The notes: generated by a model not told the origin, from the sequence alone. DNA of 61,821 bases from an uncultured Senegalimassilia sp. (GCF_902464545.1 NZ_CABQJR010000013.1:1-61821), one strand, 5' to 3'; counted from the stretch's first letter, positions 40,985 to 50,919 are shown. Numbers and translations are program-made.

Positions 40985-42466
40985 ATGCGTTTCACCATCG
41001 ACGAAGCCGCCCGTGCCACGGGCGGCTCCTTTTCCATCGACCCTGTAAACGATCAGACGGAGATCACCAGCTTGACCTGGGATTCCCGCAACGTCGAACC
41101 TGGGGCGCTCTACGTTGCGCTGCCCGGTGAGCGGGTGGACGGGCATACTTTCGCCGCCTCCTCCGTGGCGGCGGGCGCGGTGTGCGTGCTCGCGCAGCAC
41201 GCGCTCGACCAGGCTTCGGACGACAAAATCGCGGCCGCCGGGGCCGCCGTTATCCAGGTCCCCGATACCCAGGCCGCCGTCACGGCGCTTGCGCGTGCAT
41301 GGCGCGATCGCCTCGAGGGCCGCGTCATCGGCATCACCGGGTCCACGGGCAAGACCACCACGAAGAACCTCGTGCGCGACGTGCTCGCCGCCGCCGGCAG
41401 CGTGTGCGCCACGAAGGGCAACCAGAACAACGAGCTCGGCGTCCCCAACACCGTGCTGGCCGCTCAGGCCGACACGCGAAACGTCATCGTCGAGATGGGC
41501 ATGCGCGGCCTTCATCAGCTCGAGGAGCTGTGCGGGTTCGTGCGCCCGCAATGGGGCCTTGTCACCAACGTCGGCGAAAGCCACATCGAGCTTCTGGGCA
41601 GCCGCGAGAACATCGCGCGCGCCAAAGCCGAGCTGCTCGAGGCGTTGCCCGCAGGCGGCATGGCGTTCGTCAACGCCGCGAACGATATGACCCCGAAGCT
41701 GCTCGAGTTCGCCAACCTAGGCTCCCGTGGCGTCACGTGCGTGCTCTACGATGGCACCGCTCAGGCCGCCGAGCGTCGTGCGGCCCTTTCCGCCGCCGAC
41801 GCGGCGCGTCCTGCCGTGTGGTCCGAGGATGTGCGTCTCGATGCGTCGGGCTGCCCGCGTTTTGCGCTGTGCGCCTGCGGGTTCGACGGTATGCCCGAGC
41901 CCGTGCGCGTGGAATGCGCCCTTGAGTTGCGCGGCATGCACAACGTGTCCAACGCCTGCTCCGCCGCCGCCGTCGGATTCGCCGCCGGCATGGAGGCCGC
42001 GCAGGTTGCAGCGGCGCTTTCGGGCGCCAAGCCCGAGGCGGGACGCCAAGAGGTCATCGAGGCTCCGGGCGGCTTCACCGTCATCAACGACGCCTACAAT
42101 GCGAACCCCGATTCCATGCGCGCGTCGCTTTCCACGTTCGCCGCGCTCGATGTCGCCGGAGCGCGCATCGCGGTGCTCGGCGACATGGGCGAGCTCGGCT
42201 CGTTCGCGCCGCAGCTTCACGAGGAAGTGGGCTCCTTCGCCGCCGAATGCGGCCTTGACCGCCTTGTGTGCGTCGGGCAGCTTGCCCAGGGCATCGCGGC
42301 CGGCGCGCAAAAGGCCGGCATGCCGGCTGACCGCATCGCGATGGTCGCCGACGGCGCCGCCGCCCTTGCGGACGTTCGCGAACACGTCACCTCCGGCAGC
42401 GCGGTGCTCGTGAAGGCCTCGCATTTCATGGCCCTTGAGAAAGTGGTAGAAGGATTGGTTGAATAG
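40985..42466 (+). CDS. murF: UDP-MurNAc-pentapeptide synthetase MurF
   Basis: Adds D-Ala-D-Ala to UDP-MurNAc-tripeptide. The 493-residue protein has the P-loop GITGSTGKTTTKN near residue 117, NQNNELGVPNTVL, NVGESHIELLGSRENIARAK, and NDAYNANPDSM in the C-terminal domain, which is the MurF signature. Its N-terminal UDP-binding domain opens MRFTIDEAARATGG. No D-Ala-D-Ala ligase gene lies in the cluster. It is followed by mraY two bases after the stop. Confidence 0.96.
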   Translation: MRFTIDEAARATGGSFSIDPVNDQTEITSLTWDSRNVEPGALYVALPGERVDGHTFAASSVAAGAVCVLAQHALDQASDDKIAAAGAAVIQVPDTQAAVTALARAWRDRLEGRVIGITGSTGKTTTKNLVRDVLAAAGSVCATKGNQNNELGVPNTVLAAQADTRNVIVEMGMRGLHQLEELCGFVRPQWGLVTNVGESHIELLGSRENIARAKAELLEALPAGGMAFVNAANDMTPKLLEFANLGSRGVTCVLYDGTAQAAERRAALSAADAARPAVWSEDVRLDASGCPRFALCACGFDGMPEPVRVECALELRGMHNVSNACSAAAVGFAAGMEAAQVAAALSGAKPEAGRQEVIEAPGGFTVINDAYNANPDSMRASLSTFAALDVAGARIAVLGDMGELGSFAPQLHEEVGSFAAECGLDRLVCVGQLAQGIAAGAQKAGMPADRIAMVADGAAALADVREHVTSGSAVLVKASHFMALEKVVEGLVE

Positions 42467-42468
42467 CT

Positions 42469-43506
42469 ATGTTGGATATCTTCGAGTCATACCCCACGTT
42501 TTTGGTGTTCGTGGCCATCGTGGTCGCCATCGCGGTCACCATGGTGCTCATGCCTGCGTGGATCAAGTTCCTCAAATCTAGCCATATCGGCCAGCAGGTC
42601 CGCGCCGACGGCCCTGAAAGCCACTTGGTGAAGCAGGGCACGCCCACCATGGGCGGCGTCATCATGCTCGTCTCCGTCATCCTCACGGCGCTCGTGGTGG
42701 GCCATCCCACGCCTGAAACGTTCGCGCTGCTCATCGCCACCGTCCTCACGGGCTGCCTGGGCCTTATCGACGATGCGGAGAAGGTGGTCAAGGAGCGCAG
42801 CCTGGGCCTTACCCCGAAAGCCAAGCTGGTGGGCCAGTTCGTCATCGCCACGGTGTTCGGCCTGGTGGCCGTCAACGTGATGGGCATCGCCCCCACGGTC
42901 GAGATCCCGTTCGTCTACACGTTCGACCTTGGCGTGCTCACCACGCATTTCGGCGCCGTGGAGGTGCCGTGGCTCTACATCCTGTTCGTGGACATCCTGC
43001 TCATGGGTATGTGCAACGCCGTCAACCTCACCGACGGCCTTGACGGCCTGGCTGCAGGCACGGTCATGATCGTCATGATCGTCATGGCGGCCATCGCATA
43101 TCGCTCCGACATGCTCGACTCCGCCATCTTCGCCGCCGCCCTCGCCGGCGCCTGCGTGGGCTTTCTCTGGTTCAACTCGTTTCCCGCCGACATCTTCATG
43201 GGCGACACGGGCTCCCTTGCCCTCGGCATGGCGCTCGGCTGCCTTGCGGTGTTCACCAAGTCCGAGTTCATCGTGCTCGTCATCGGCGGCCTGTTCGTGG
43301 CCGAGGCCCTGTCGGTCATGATCCAGGTGTTCTACTACAAGAAAACCCATAAGCGCATCTTCCTGATGGCCCCGCTTCATCATCATTTCGAGAAGAAGGG
43401 CTGGTCCGAGACGAAGGTCGTCGTGCGCTTCTGGATCGTCTCCGGCGTGCTGGCCGCGCTCGGATTCGCCGTGTACTTCGCAGAAACCTTGATGGCGGTG
43501 GCATAG
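42469..43506 (+). CDS. mraY: Phospho-MurNAc-pentapeptide transferase MraY
   Basis: Transfers phospho-MurNAc-pentapeptide to undecaprenyl phosphate, giving lipid I. The 345-residue protein has about ten membrane helices. Conserved cytoplasmic loops are QGTPTMGGVIM, GLIDDAEKV (the Asp pair region), NAVNLTDGLDGLAAG, FMGDTGSLALG and MAPLHHHFEKKGW, which carry the metal and substrate residues. It lies between murF and murD with almost no spacing. Target of tunicamycin-like and muraymycin-type inhibitors in other bacteria. Confidence 0.97.
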   Translation: MLDIFESYPTFLVFVAIVVAIAVTMVLMPAWIKFLKSSHIGQQVRADGPESHLVKQGTPTMGGVIMLVSVILTALVVGHPTPETFALLIATVLTGCLGLIDDAEKVVKERSLGLTPKAKLVGQFVIATVFGLVAVNVMGIAPTVEIPFVYTFDLGVLTTHFGAVEVPWLYILFVDILLMGMCNAVNLTDGLDGLAAGTVMIVMIVMAAIAYRSDMLDSAIFAAALAGACVGFLWFNSFPADIFMGDTGSLALGMALGCLAVFTKSEFIVLVIGGLFVAEALSVMIQVFYYKKTHKRIFLMAPLHHHFEKKGWSETKVVVRFWIVSGVLAALGFAVYFAETLMAVA

Positions 43507-43509
43507 GCT

Positions 43510-45024
43510 ATGGAGAACCAGAAGATGCTTGCAGGCAAGAAACATGCTCCCGAAAGCTTGGGCCGCGTCCTCGTGCTCGGCCTGGGCAAGTCCGGCCATG
43601 ATGCCGTCGATTACCTCATGGCGCAGCTCGGCGGCCGCGTGGCCCAGCTGGCCGTGTTCGGCGGGCAGCCCAATGCCGCTTCCGATGCGTATGCGGGCAA
43701 GGCGCGCGACCGCGGCGCCATCGTCGAGTTCGGCGAGGGCGCGGTCGATCGCTTGGCGCAAGCGTGCGGAGGGCGTTTCGAGCTGTGCATCGCAAGCCCG
43801 GGCATCTCCGAGTTCTCCGACCTGTACCGCTCGGCCGCTGCCGTAAGCGACGAGGTCGTCAGCGAAGTCGAGCTCGCATGGCGCGAGTCCGATAGCTCCA
43901 GCACATGGGTCGCCGTCACGGGAACCAACGGCAAGACCACCGTCACCGCTTTGACCAACCATCTGCTTCGCGCCGCGGGCATGGCAAGCGCCGCCGTCGG
44001 CAACATCGGCGACACGTGCATCTCCGCCGTGGCCGCCGGCGAAACCGACGTCTACGTGGCCGAGGTGTCGTCGTATCAGCTCGCATCCACGAAGCTGTTC
44101 GCGCCCAATGTGGCCGTGCTGCTCAACATCACGCCCGACCATCTGCATTGGCACCATACGCTGGAAAACTACGCCGCCGCCAAGATGAAGGTGCTCGACA
44201 ACCTTGCTCAGGTCCCCGGCTCGGTCGCGGTCATGGACGCCTCCAACGACGTCGTCCGCGCCGAGGTCCGCCGTCTGCGCAGCATTGATGGCGGATGCGG
44301 TTTCGCCATCGTGCCCATGGGCACGGCAGAGGGCTTGCAGGGCGACATGCGCGCCCGTTGCGGTGCCGACAACGCTGCGTTCATCAGCGGCGAAGGCGAG
44401 CTCGTCGTGGCCCTCAAGGGGCAGGAGCATGCCCTCATCAACGCCGATCGCCTCAAGATCAAGGGTGCGCACAACGCCGGCAACGCGCTTGCCGCCGCCG
44501 CGGCGGCGCTGGCCGCCGGCGCTTCCGACAAGGCCGTGTGCGAGGCGCTTGCCACGTTCAGCCCGCTCGAGCATCGCATCGAGCCTTGCGGCACCGTGCG
44601 CGGCGTCGAATGCTATAACGATTCGAAGGCCACCAACGTCGACGCCACGCTCAAGGCGCTGGCGGCGTTCCCTCATACCCGTCCCATCGTGCTGCTCGGC
44701 GGCGACGACAAGGGCACCGATCTGGCCGACCTGGTCGCGGCGGCCCATGCCCACACGCGCGCCGTGGTGTGCTTCGGCGCGGCAGGCGCTCGCTTCTTCC
44801 AGGCGTTCCAGGAGCGCGGGGAGCAAGCGCCGGCAGATTTCCAGCTGCTTTCGGCGAAGAACATGGAATCCGCGCTCGATGTCGCCCTTGAACAGGCGAA
44901 GGCCGGGGAAGTGGTGCTGCTTTCGCCCGCCTGCGCATCGTTCGATGAGTTCCACTCCTTCGAGGAGCGCGGCGAGGTCTTCAAGAAGCTCGTGGCCGCT
45001 CGCGCGGCCAAGCTTGGCGTGTAA
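43510..45024 (+). CDS. murD: UDP-MurNAc-L-alanine:D-glutamate ligase MurD
   Basis: Adds D-Glu to UDP-MurNAc-L-Ala. The 504-residue protein has GLGKSGHDAVDYL near the N-terminus, AVTGTNGKTTVTALTNHLL (P-loop, near residue 137), AEVSSYQL, NITPDHLHWH, HNAGNALAAAAAAL and YNDSKATNVDATLKAL. It is about 50 residues longer than the common ~450; the extra length is spread over N-terminal and mid loops. ftsW begins 12 bases after the stop. Confidence 0.96.
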   Translation: MENQKMLAGKKHAPESLGRVLVLGLGKSGHDAVDYLMAQLGGRVAQLAVFGGQPNAASDAYAGKARDRGAIVEFGEGAVDRLAQACGGRFELCIASPGISEFSDLYRSAAAVSDEVVSEVELAWRESDSSSTWVAVTGTNGKTTVTALTNHLLRAAGMASAAVGNIGDTCISAVAAGETDVYVAEVSSYQLASTKLFAPNVAVLLNITPDHLHWHHTLENYAAAKMKVLDNLAQVPGSVAVMDASNDVVRAEVRRLRSIDGGCGFAIVPMGTAEGLQGDMRARCGADNAAFISGEGELVVALKGQEHALINADRLKIKGAHNAGNALAAAAAALAAGASDKAVCEALATFSPLEHRIEPCGTVRGVECYNDSKATNVDATLKALAAFPHTRPIVLLGGDDKGTDLADLVAAAHAHTRAVVCFGAAGARFFQAFQERGEQAPADFQLLSAKNMESALDVALEQAKAGEVVLLSPACASFDEFHSFEERGEVFKKLVAARAAKLGV

Positions 45025-45036
45025 GGGCGGTTTTAC

Positions 45037-46416
45037 ATGGTTTCCGCGCGCAATAGGCGCTCCGATGCAGAATCGGTCATCTGGCCCCAGGTGCTGCTTG
45101 TGGTGGCCGTGGTGGCCCTCACGCTCATCGGCTTCGTCATGATTTACTCGGCCTCGCAGGTGACCATCCTTTCCGAGGCCGCCACGAACTACTATGCCGA
45201 CACCGAGGCGGGCCAGTACCTGCGCGATACCATTTCATATTCGGACTACATCGCACAGCAAAACCCTTCGGCGAAGCTCATCAGCCAGTTCATCTACTCC
45301 CTGGCCGGTATCTTCATCGCCGTGGCCATCTGGTTCATGCTCCCGCGCAGCGGTTGGAAGGGCGCCATCGTCAAAGGCTATTGGGGAGTATGCGTAGCGC
45401 TGCTCGTCATCACGTTCCTCTTCGGAGCCGCGGCGCTCGGCGCCCAGCGCTGGATCGTCATCGGTCCGTTTTCGCTGCAGCCCTCGGAGTTCGCCAAGAT
45501 CGCCATCGTGCTCATGGCCGCCAATCTTATGGACGACCTCAACGAAGGGGCTGAGTTCAACGCCACCATGCTCAGGGCTGCGATCTACGTGGCCGCCCCC
45601 ACGTTGTTCCTGCTGTTCACGCAATCGGACCTGGGAACCACCATCATCATCTTCGTGGGCGTATACGCGGTGCTGTCGTTCGGCGGCGCTCCCGGTAAGC
45701 TCATGCTCGCCATCGCCGGCGTCGCCGTCCTTGCGGTCATCGCCATCGTCTTGTTCGGCTCGGGCTATCGCCAGGACCGCTTCGTGGTGTACAACCCTTG
45801 GAACGACGGCGAAGGCGGCAGGGGCAACGGTTACCAGACCATCCACTCGTTCTACGCGTTCGCCGAGGGCGGCCTGTTCGGCGTGGGCTTGGGCAACTCC
45901 AGCGAGAAGTACGACTACCTCCCCGAGGCCGAGACCGACTTCGTGTTCTCCATCATCGGCGAGGAGTTCGGCATGCTCGGTGCTCTCGTGGTCATCGCGT
46001 TGTTCTGCTGCATCCTGTTCGCCGGCATGCGCATCGCGAGCGCCGCGGCAACGCCCAACGAGCGCATCGTGGCGGGCAGCGTCACCATCATGCTCGTGTT
46101 CCAGGCGTTTCTGAACATGGGCTGCGTCATCGGCCTCGTGCCCACCACGGGCAAGCCTTTGCCGTTCGTGTCCGCAGGCGGCTCGTCGCTTATCGCGTCG
46201 CTCATGATGGTCGGTATCATCATGGCCGTTGCGCGAAACGCCGACGCCACCACCGTTTACGATCGACGTCGTGCGAACCTGCGCGTCGTGCGCGCGGTCG
46301 ACGACGATTCCGGCAGCTCCCGCAACGTACCGCGCGGCCGTGGCCGCGCAGATTCGCGCACGCGCGCCCCGCAAGGTGCGCGGCGCCGCCAAACGCATTC
46401 TTCATCCCGGAGGTGA
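45037..46416 (+). CDS. ftsW: Septal peptidoglycan glycosyltransferase FtsW
   Basis: The SEDS-family polymerase partner of FtsI. The 459-residue protein has about ten membrane helices, ALGAQRWIVIGPFSLQPSEFAKIA, QSDLGTTIIIFVG, and the late GLVPTTGKPLPFVSAGGSSLIAS signature. Between helices 1 and 2 is a larger external loop (about residues 47-80). The C-terminal tail of about 50 residues is cytoplasmic and very basic. Followed by murG after four bases. Confidence 0.95.
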   Translation: MVSARNRRSDAESVIWPQVLLVVAVVALTLIGFVMIYSASQVTILSEAATNYYADTEAGQYLRDTISYSDYIAQQNPSAKLISQFIYSLAGIFIAVAIWFMLPRSGWKGAIVKGYWGVCVALLVITFLFGAAALGAQRWIVIGPFSLQPSEFAKIAIVLMAANLMDDLNEGAEFNATMLRAAIYVAAPTLFLLFTQSDLGTTIIIFVGVYAVLSFGGAPGKLMLAIAGVAVLAVIAIVLFGSGYRQDRFVVYNPWNDGEGGRGNGYQTIHSFYAFAEGGLFGVGLGNSSEKYDYLPEAETDFVFSIIGEEFGMLGALVVIALFCCILFAGMRIASAAATPNERIVAGSVTIMLVFQAFLNMGCVIGLVPTTGKPLPFVSAGGSSLIASLMMVGIIMAVARNADATTVYDRRRANLRVVRAVDDDSGSSRNVPRGRGRADSRTRAPQGARRRQTHSSSRR

Positions 46417-46420
46417 CATC

Positions 46421-47530
46421 ATGCGCATAGTCCTTTCCGGCGGCGGTACCGCCGGCCACATCAATCCGGCCCTCGCGCTTGCCGACGTGCTGCGCGAACG
46501 CGGGCATGAGGTGCTGTTCGCCGGCACGCCCGGCGGCATCGAGTCGCGCCTCGTCCCCGCGGCGGGCATCTCGTACAAAGCCTTCGAGGCCGCAGGCTTC
46601 AACCGCAATCATCCGCTCACGTTGCCGAAGGCCGTCATGAAGATCCAGCGTTCCACGAAGCTGGCGCGCAAGTGGTTTTCCGAAGTCCATCCCGACTGCG
46701 TGGTGGGTTTCGGCGGCTACGTATGCATCCCGGTCGCCCGTGCTGCCGAGCAATGCGGCATCCCCGTGGTGGTCCACGAGCAGAACTCGGTCATGGGCAT
46801 GGCGAACAAGTACCTGGCTCGTAGGGCCCGCGCCGTGTGCCTGACCTACGACCATGCCGCTCGGGCGCTTTCCGACAAAAGCCATGTGGTGCTCACCGGC
46901 AACCCCGTGCGCGCAAGCGTGTTCGCCGCAACGCGCGCCGAGGGCCGTGCCGCGTTCGGCGTCCCCGAGGATGCGCGCATGCTTCTCGTCACCGGGGGAA
47001 GCTTGGGTGCACGCCATCTCAACGCGGCCATCGTTCAGCGCAAGGATATGCTGCTCGGCTACCCCGACCTGCATATCGTGCACGTCACGGGCCCCAAGGA
47101 GCTCGATAGCGTCACCGAGCAGCTGGCCCTGACCGACGAGCAGGCAAAGCGCTGGCACCTCATGGGCTACACCGACCAGATGGGCCTTGCCATGGCCGCC
47201 GCCGATGCCATCGTCAGCCGCGCGGGCGCCACGTCGCTCGCCGAGATCTCGGCCCGCCATATCCCGGCGCTGCTCGTGCCGTTCCCGTACGCCACCGAAG
47301 ACCATCAGACCATGAACGCCCGCGCATGCGTGGAGGCGGGCGCGGCCTTCCTCGTGGCCGACGCCGACGTCGAGGGCGCGCAGTTCACCGACTACCTCAA
47401 AACGCTCGTCGAGGATGAAAAGGCCCGTCAACGCATGTCGGCTGCAGCGGCCGCGGCGAAGACGCGCGATGCGGCGGGGCTGCTCGCTGATGTAGTCCTT
47501 AAGGCGTGCGAATCCAAGTCGGCGCAATAG
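46421..47530 (+). CDS. murG: UDP-GlcNAc:lipid I N-acetylglucosaminyltransferase MurG
   Basis: Makes lipid II at the inner face of the membrane. The 369-residue GT-B enzyme starts MRIVLSGGGTAGHINPALAL, with the family's GGTAGH loop. It carries GFGGYVCIPVARAA, HEQNSVMGMANKYLARRA, VTGGSLGARHLNAA and the UDP-GlcNAc site RAGATSLAEISA. The start is the ATG at 46421 after GGAGGTGACATC, not any upstream in-frame codon inside ftsW. Confidence 0.96.
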   Translation: MRIVLSGGGTAGHINPALALADVLRERGHEVLFAGTPGGIESRLVPAAGISYKAFEAAGFNRNHPLTLPKAVMKIQRSTKLARKWFSEVHPDCVVGFGGYVCIPVARAAEQCGIPVVVHEQNSVMGMANKYLARRARAVCLTYDHAARALSDKSHVVLTGNPVRASVFAATRAEGRAAFGVPEDARMLLVTGGSLGARHLNAAIVQRKDMLLGYPDLHIVHVTGPKELDSVTEQLALTDEQAKRWHLMGYTDQMGLAMAAADAIVSRAGATSLAEISARHIPALLVPFPYATEDHQTMNARACVEAGAAFLVADADVEGAQFTDYLKTLVEDEKARQRMSAAAAAAKTRDAAGLLADVVLKACESKSAQ

Positions 47531-47556
47531 GGTAAGATAATAGAGTTTGAGCAAGC

Positions 47557-47598
47557 ACGGGCGGCCTTGGCGCCGCCCGTTTCCCGGGTGCGCCCGGG
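47557..47598 (+). other. Two hairpins between murG and murC
   Basis: ACGGGCGGC/GCCGCCCGT (47557-47580) followed by CCCGGG/CCCGGG (47583-47598), each with three T's after it. They may attenuate read-through from murG into murC, which is the only sizeable gap (131 bases) between the mur genes. Confidence 0.45.
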
Positions 47599-47661
47599 TT
47601 TCACATCATCGCGCCGCGGGCGGCTAAGGCTTCGGCGCATAGGCTTCAGGAGGCAGGCAAC

Positions 47662-49065
47662 ATGAGCGAAGAGCGCATCAAGCAGGTGCACTTCATCGGC
47701 GTCGGCGGCGTGGGCATGAGCGGCATCGCCCGCGTGGCCCACGACCAGGGCATGCAGGTGTCGGGCTCCGATATCAAGGAAAGCCGTTACACCAAGCAAC
47801 TGCGCGAGGCCGGCATCACCGTGTTCATCGGCCAGAAGGCGGAGAACATCCCCGAGGGCGACCCGGTCGTCGTCATCTCCACGGCCATTCTCGAGAACAA
47901 CCCCGAGCTCATCGAGGCGCGACGTCGCGGTCTTGAGATCTGGCATCGCGCCCAGATGCTCGCGCATCTCGGCGTGGGCCTCGATACGCTTGCCGTGGCC
48001 GGCACGCACGGCAAGACCACCACGTCGTCCATGCTCGCCAGCGCGCTCGACGCGCTGGGCGCCGACCCCACCTTCCTCATCGGCGGCATCGTGCGCGCCT
48101 ACGGCACCAACGCTCACTCCGGCACCGGCGACCATTATGTGGTCGAGGCCGACGAGTCCGACAAGTCCTTCACGTACCTGTCTCCCAAGGCGGTGCTCGT
48201 CACCAACATCGAGGCCGATCACCTCGACCACTATAAGGACCTTGACGAGATCTACGACAAGTTCCACGACTTCATGGGCCTGGTCCCCGCAGACGGCGTC
48301 ATCGTGGCGTGCGGCGAAGATCCCCACGTGGTCGATATCGCCCGCTCCGAGGGTCGACGCATGTACACCTACGGCTTCAACGAGGGCTGCGACGCGCGCA
48401 TCACCGCCTACGAGCCCCACGGCATCGGCAGCCGCTACACGGCGGTCATGCCCGATGGCACGCAGGTCGAGGGCACCATCAAGCAGAATCCCGGCCGTCA
48501 TAACGTCCTGAACGCCACGGGCGTCATCACGCTGCTGTGGGCGCTCGGCTTCGACGCGGCCAAGGTCGCCCAGGCGCTTTCGGGCTTCGCCGGCGTCCGC
48601 CGTCGCTTCGACCTGGTCGGCGAAGTGGGAGGCGTCACCGTCGTCGACGATTACGCGCATCACCCCACCGAGATCGCCGCCACCATCTCCGCCGCTGCGG
48701 GGCTTGGCTATAAGCACGTCCATGTGCTCTTCCAGCCGCATCGCTATTCCCGCGCGCCCTTGTTCACGCAGGTGCTTCACGACGAATTCGGCGCCGCCTT
48801 CGACAAGGCCGACAGCGTCACCTTCATGGACGTCTACCCGGCAGGCGAGGCACCGGTGCCCGGCGTCTCCGGCAAGACGTTCCTCAACGTCGTACTCGAG
48901 CACGAGGGTCATCCCCAGGCCGATTTCGTGGCCCATCGCGTCGACGTCGTCCCGCATCTCATGGATAAGCTCCAGCCGGGCGACCTGGTCATCACCATGG
49001 GCGCCGGCGACGTGACGGCCATGGGCCCGCAGATCATCGACGCGCTCCTCAAGGCGCGAGGCTAG
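47662..49065 (+). CDS. murC: UDP-MurNAc:L-alanine ligase MurC
   Basis: Adds the first amino acid to UDP-MurNAc. The 467-residue protein has HFIGVGGVGMSGIARV at the N-terminus, GTHGKTTTSSMLA (P-loop, near residue 114), EADESDKSF, NIEADHLDHY, NPGRHNVLNATG and DDYAHHPTEIAATI: all Mur ligase motifs, with the VGGVGMSG turn specific to MurC. The ATG follows AGGAGG. murB begins six bases after the stop. Confidence 0.97.
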   Translation: MSEERIKQVHFIGVGGVGMSGIARVAHDQGMQVSGSDIKESRYTKQLREAGITVFIGQKAENIPEGDPVVVISTAILENNPELIEARRRGLEIWHRAQMLAHLGVGLDTLAVAGTHGKTTTSSMLASALDALGADPTFLIGGIVRAYGTNAHSGTGDHYVVEADESDKSFTYLSPKAVLVTNIEADHLDHYKDLDEIYDKFHDFMGLVPADGVIVACGEDPHVVDIARSEGRRMYTYGFNEGCDARITAYEPHGIGSRYTAVMPDGTQVEGTIKQNPGRHNVLNATGVITLLWALGFDAAKVAQALSGFAGVRRRFDLVGEVGGVTVVDDYAHHPTEIAATISAAAGLGYKHVHVLFQPHRYSRAPLFTQVLHDEFGAAFDKADSVTFMDVYPAGEAPVPGVSGKTFLNVVLEHEGHPQADFVAHRVDVVPHLMDKLQPGDLVITMGAGDVTAMGPQIIDALLKARG

Positions 49066-49071
49066 GCTGCC

Positions 49072-50001
49072 ATGTGCGCGCGTCACGCATGCTCGCCGCT
49101 TGAGGCGCTGCTCGTCGACAGCGCCTTCGACGCCGACGTCTATCCCGACGAGCCCATGCGCCGCCATACCATGTACCGCATCGGCGGGCCTGCGCGCTTC
49201 TATGTGCAGGTCGGTTCCATCGGCGCGCTCAAGCGCTTGGTTGCCGCCTGCCAAGAGTGCGCCATCCCGTGGGTTGCGGTCGGCCGCGGGTCGAACCTGC
49301 TCGTCTCCGACGAGGGCTTCCCGGGCGTCGTCATCGCCCTCGGGCGTGATTTCCGCGCATGCCGCTTCGACGAGGAAACCTGCAGCTTCATCGTGGGCGC
49401 CGGGGTGCCGCTGTCAAGCGTTGTGCAGGAGGCGTTCCGCCGTAGCCTTTCGGGGCTTGAGTTCGCGGTGGGAACGCCGGGCACCGTCGGCGGCGCCGTG
49501 CGCATGAACGCCGGCACCCGCGAGCAGGGGATAGCGGACAGGGTAGTCTCGGTCACCACGTTATCGCCGCGCTCGGGGCTCGTGCGCCGCGAAGCGGCGG
49601 ATATCCAATGGGGTTACCGCTCAAGCTCGTTCGCCCCCGACGAGGTCATCGTCGAGTGCGAGCTTGCGGTCAAGCCCGCCGACCCCTATCTGCTGCGGGG
49701 CAAGATGGAGGCCGCCCACGCCCGTCGCAAGAAGACGCAACCGCTCACGCTTCCGAGCTGCGGCAGCGTATTCAAGAATCCCGAAGGGTCGTCTGCGGGC
49801 CGGCTCATCGAGCAGGTGGGGCTCAAAGGAGAGCGCGTTGGCGGCGCGCAGATATCCGAAGTTCACGCGAACTTCATCGTGAACAGGGATAATGCTACCG
49901 CTCAGGACGTGTTGGAACTCATTAACATGGCAAGGTCGAAGGTATACGAGGCGTATGGCATCGAATTACAACCGGAAGTCCGCTTCCTCGGGTTCGCATA
50001 G
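49072..50001 (+). CDS. murB: UDP-N-acetylenolpyruvoylglucosamine reductase MurB
   Basis: An FAD enzyme that reduces enolpyruvyl-UDP-GlcNAc to UDP-MurNAc. The 309-residue protein has HTMYRIGGPARFYV, VAVGRGSNLLVSDEGFPGVV, GLEFAVGTPGTVGGAVRMNAG and the late LPSCGSVFKNPEG with the catalytic Ser. ISEVHANFIVNRDNATAQDVLELI closes it. It resembles the short type (about 300 residues). The ATG has only a weak ribosome site, so coupling to murC is likely. Its 3' end overlaps ftsQ by 47 bases. Confidence 0.95.
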   Translation: MCARHACSPLEALLVDSAFDADVYPDEPMRRHTMYRIGGPARFYVQVGSIGALKRLVAACQECAIPWVAVGRGSNLLVSDEGFPGVVIALGRDFRACRFDEETCSFIVGAGVPLSSVVQEAFRRSLSGLEFAVGTPGTVGGAVRMNAGTREQGIADRVVSVTTLSPRSGLVRREAADIQWGYRSSSFAPDEVIVECELAVKPADPYLLRGKMEAAHARRKKTQPLTLPSCGSVFKNPEGSSAGRLIEQVGLKGERVGGAQISEVHANFIVNRDNATAQDVLELINMARSKVYEAYGIELQPEVRFLGFA

Positions 50002-50914
50002 GCGCGCTCAGGCGCCCCGCGGCGGGTCGCGTCCTCCGCGGGGCCCGCAGCGTCCATACAGCCCGGCGCCCGGCGCCCGGCTCACATCGGTGCGCGTAGG
50101 CGACCTTCCCCAGAGCGACCACGGCTCGCGGGCGCGACGGACCTACCAGCGTTACCTGGTGCGCCTCGGCGCCCTTGCCGCCGCGGTGGCGGCGCTCGCC
50201 ATCGCGGCCGTCATCGTGTACAACTCCAGCTTGTTCACCATCGAAAGCGTTTCGGTTTCGGGTGCCGATCACCTTACCGCCTCTGACATGCAGCAGCTAG
50301 CCGGCGTGCCCGCCGGCACCACGCTTCTGCGCGTGGACGCCGCGGGCATCAAGGAGAACCTGAAAAAGGACGCATGGGTCGCCGATGCGAAGATCAAACG
50401 AGTGTTCCCCAACACCTTGCAAATCGACATCACAGAACGCACGATCACGGCGGTGGTGGAGGTCCCCAACGAGAACGCGCAAAACTCCACGCAGTGGGCC
50501 ATCGCGTCGGACGGCATGTGGCTCATGCCCATCCCCGATCGCGATTCCGAGGCGGGGCGCCGTACCAACTCGAAGGTGTACGAGGACGCCGAATCGGTGC
50601 TGCACATCACCGACGTGCCCTACGGCACCAAGCCCGCCGTCGGCTCGTACTGCACCGACGCCAACGTCAACAACGCGCTCGCCATCGTGGCTGGCATGAC
50701 CACCGAGCTCGCCGACCGCGTCACCTCGGTGAAGGCCACCGAAACCGCATCCACCACGCTCACCATCAAAGACGGTCCCGACATCGTCTTCGGCACGGCG
50801 GACAACATCCGCGAGAAGGAGCGCGTGTGCCTGCAGATCATGAAGGAGCATCCCGAGGGCGTCACGTACATCAACGTGCGCACGCCCGATAGGCCCACGT
50901 GGCGTTCTTTGTAA
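49955..50914 (+). CDS. ftsQ: Cell division protein FtsQ
   Basis: A bitopic divisome protein that holds FtsL and FtsB. The 319-residue product has a basic, Pro/Arg-rich cytoplasmic tail (1-65), one membrane helix (about 70-90), and a POTRA domain opening FTIESVSVSGADHLTASDMQ, followed by the beta domain with ITERTITAVVEV. I use the ATG at 49955, which overlaps murB by 47 bases, after GAAGGTATACGAGG. The longer frame upstream would overlap murB even more. A hairpin and a separate promoter lie between it and ftsZ. Confidence 0.88.
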   Translation: MASNYNRKSASSGSHRRAQAPRGGSRPPRGPQRPYSPAPGARLTSVRVGDLPQSDHGSRARRTYQRYLVRLGALAAAVAALAIAAVIVYNSSLFTIESVSVSGADHLTASDMQQLAGVPAGTTLLRVDAAGIKENLKKDAWVADAKIKRVFPNTLQIDITERTITAVVEVPNENAQNSTQWAIASDGMWLMPIPDRDSEAGRRTNSKVYEDAESVLHITDVPYGTKPAVGSYCTDANVNNALAIVAGMTTELADRVTSVKATETASTTLTIKDGPDIVFGTADNIREKERVCLQIMKEHPEGVTYINVRTPDRPTWRSL

Positions 50915-50919
50915 CCTCA

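Noticed and set aside
42487..44955. Very long open frame on the minus strand opposite mraY and murD
   Set aside because: Mirror of two well-supported genes; its composition (His, Arg, Glu, Asp) is typical of the reverse complement of high-GC codons.
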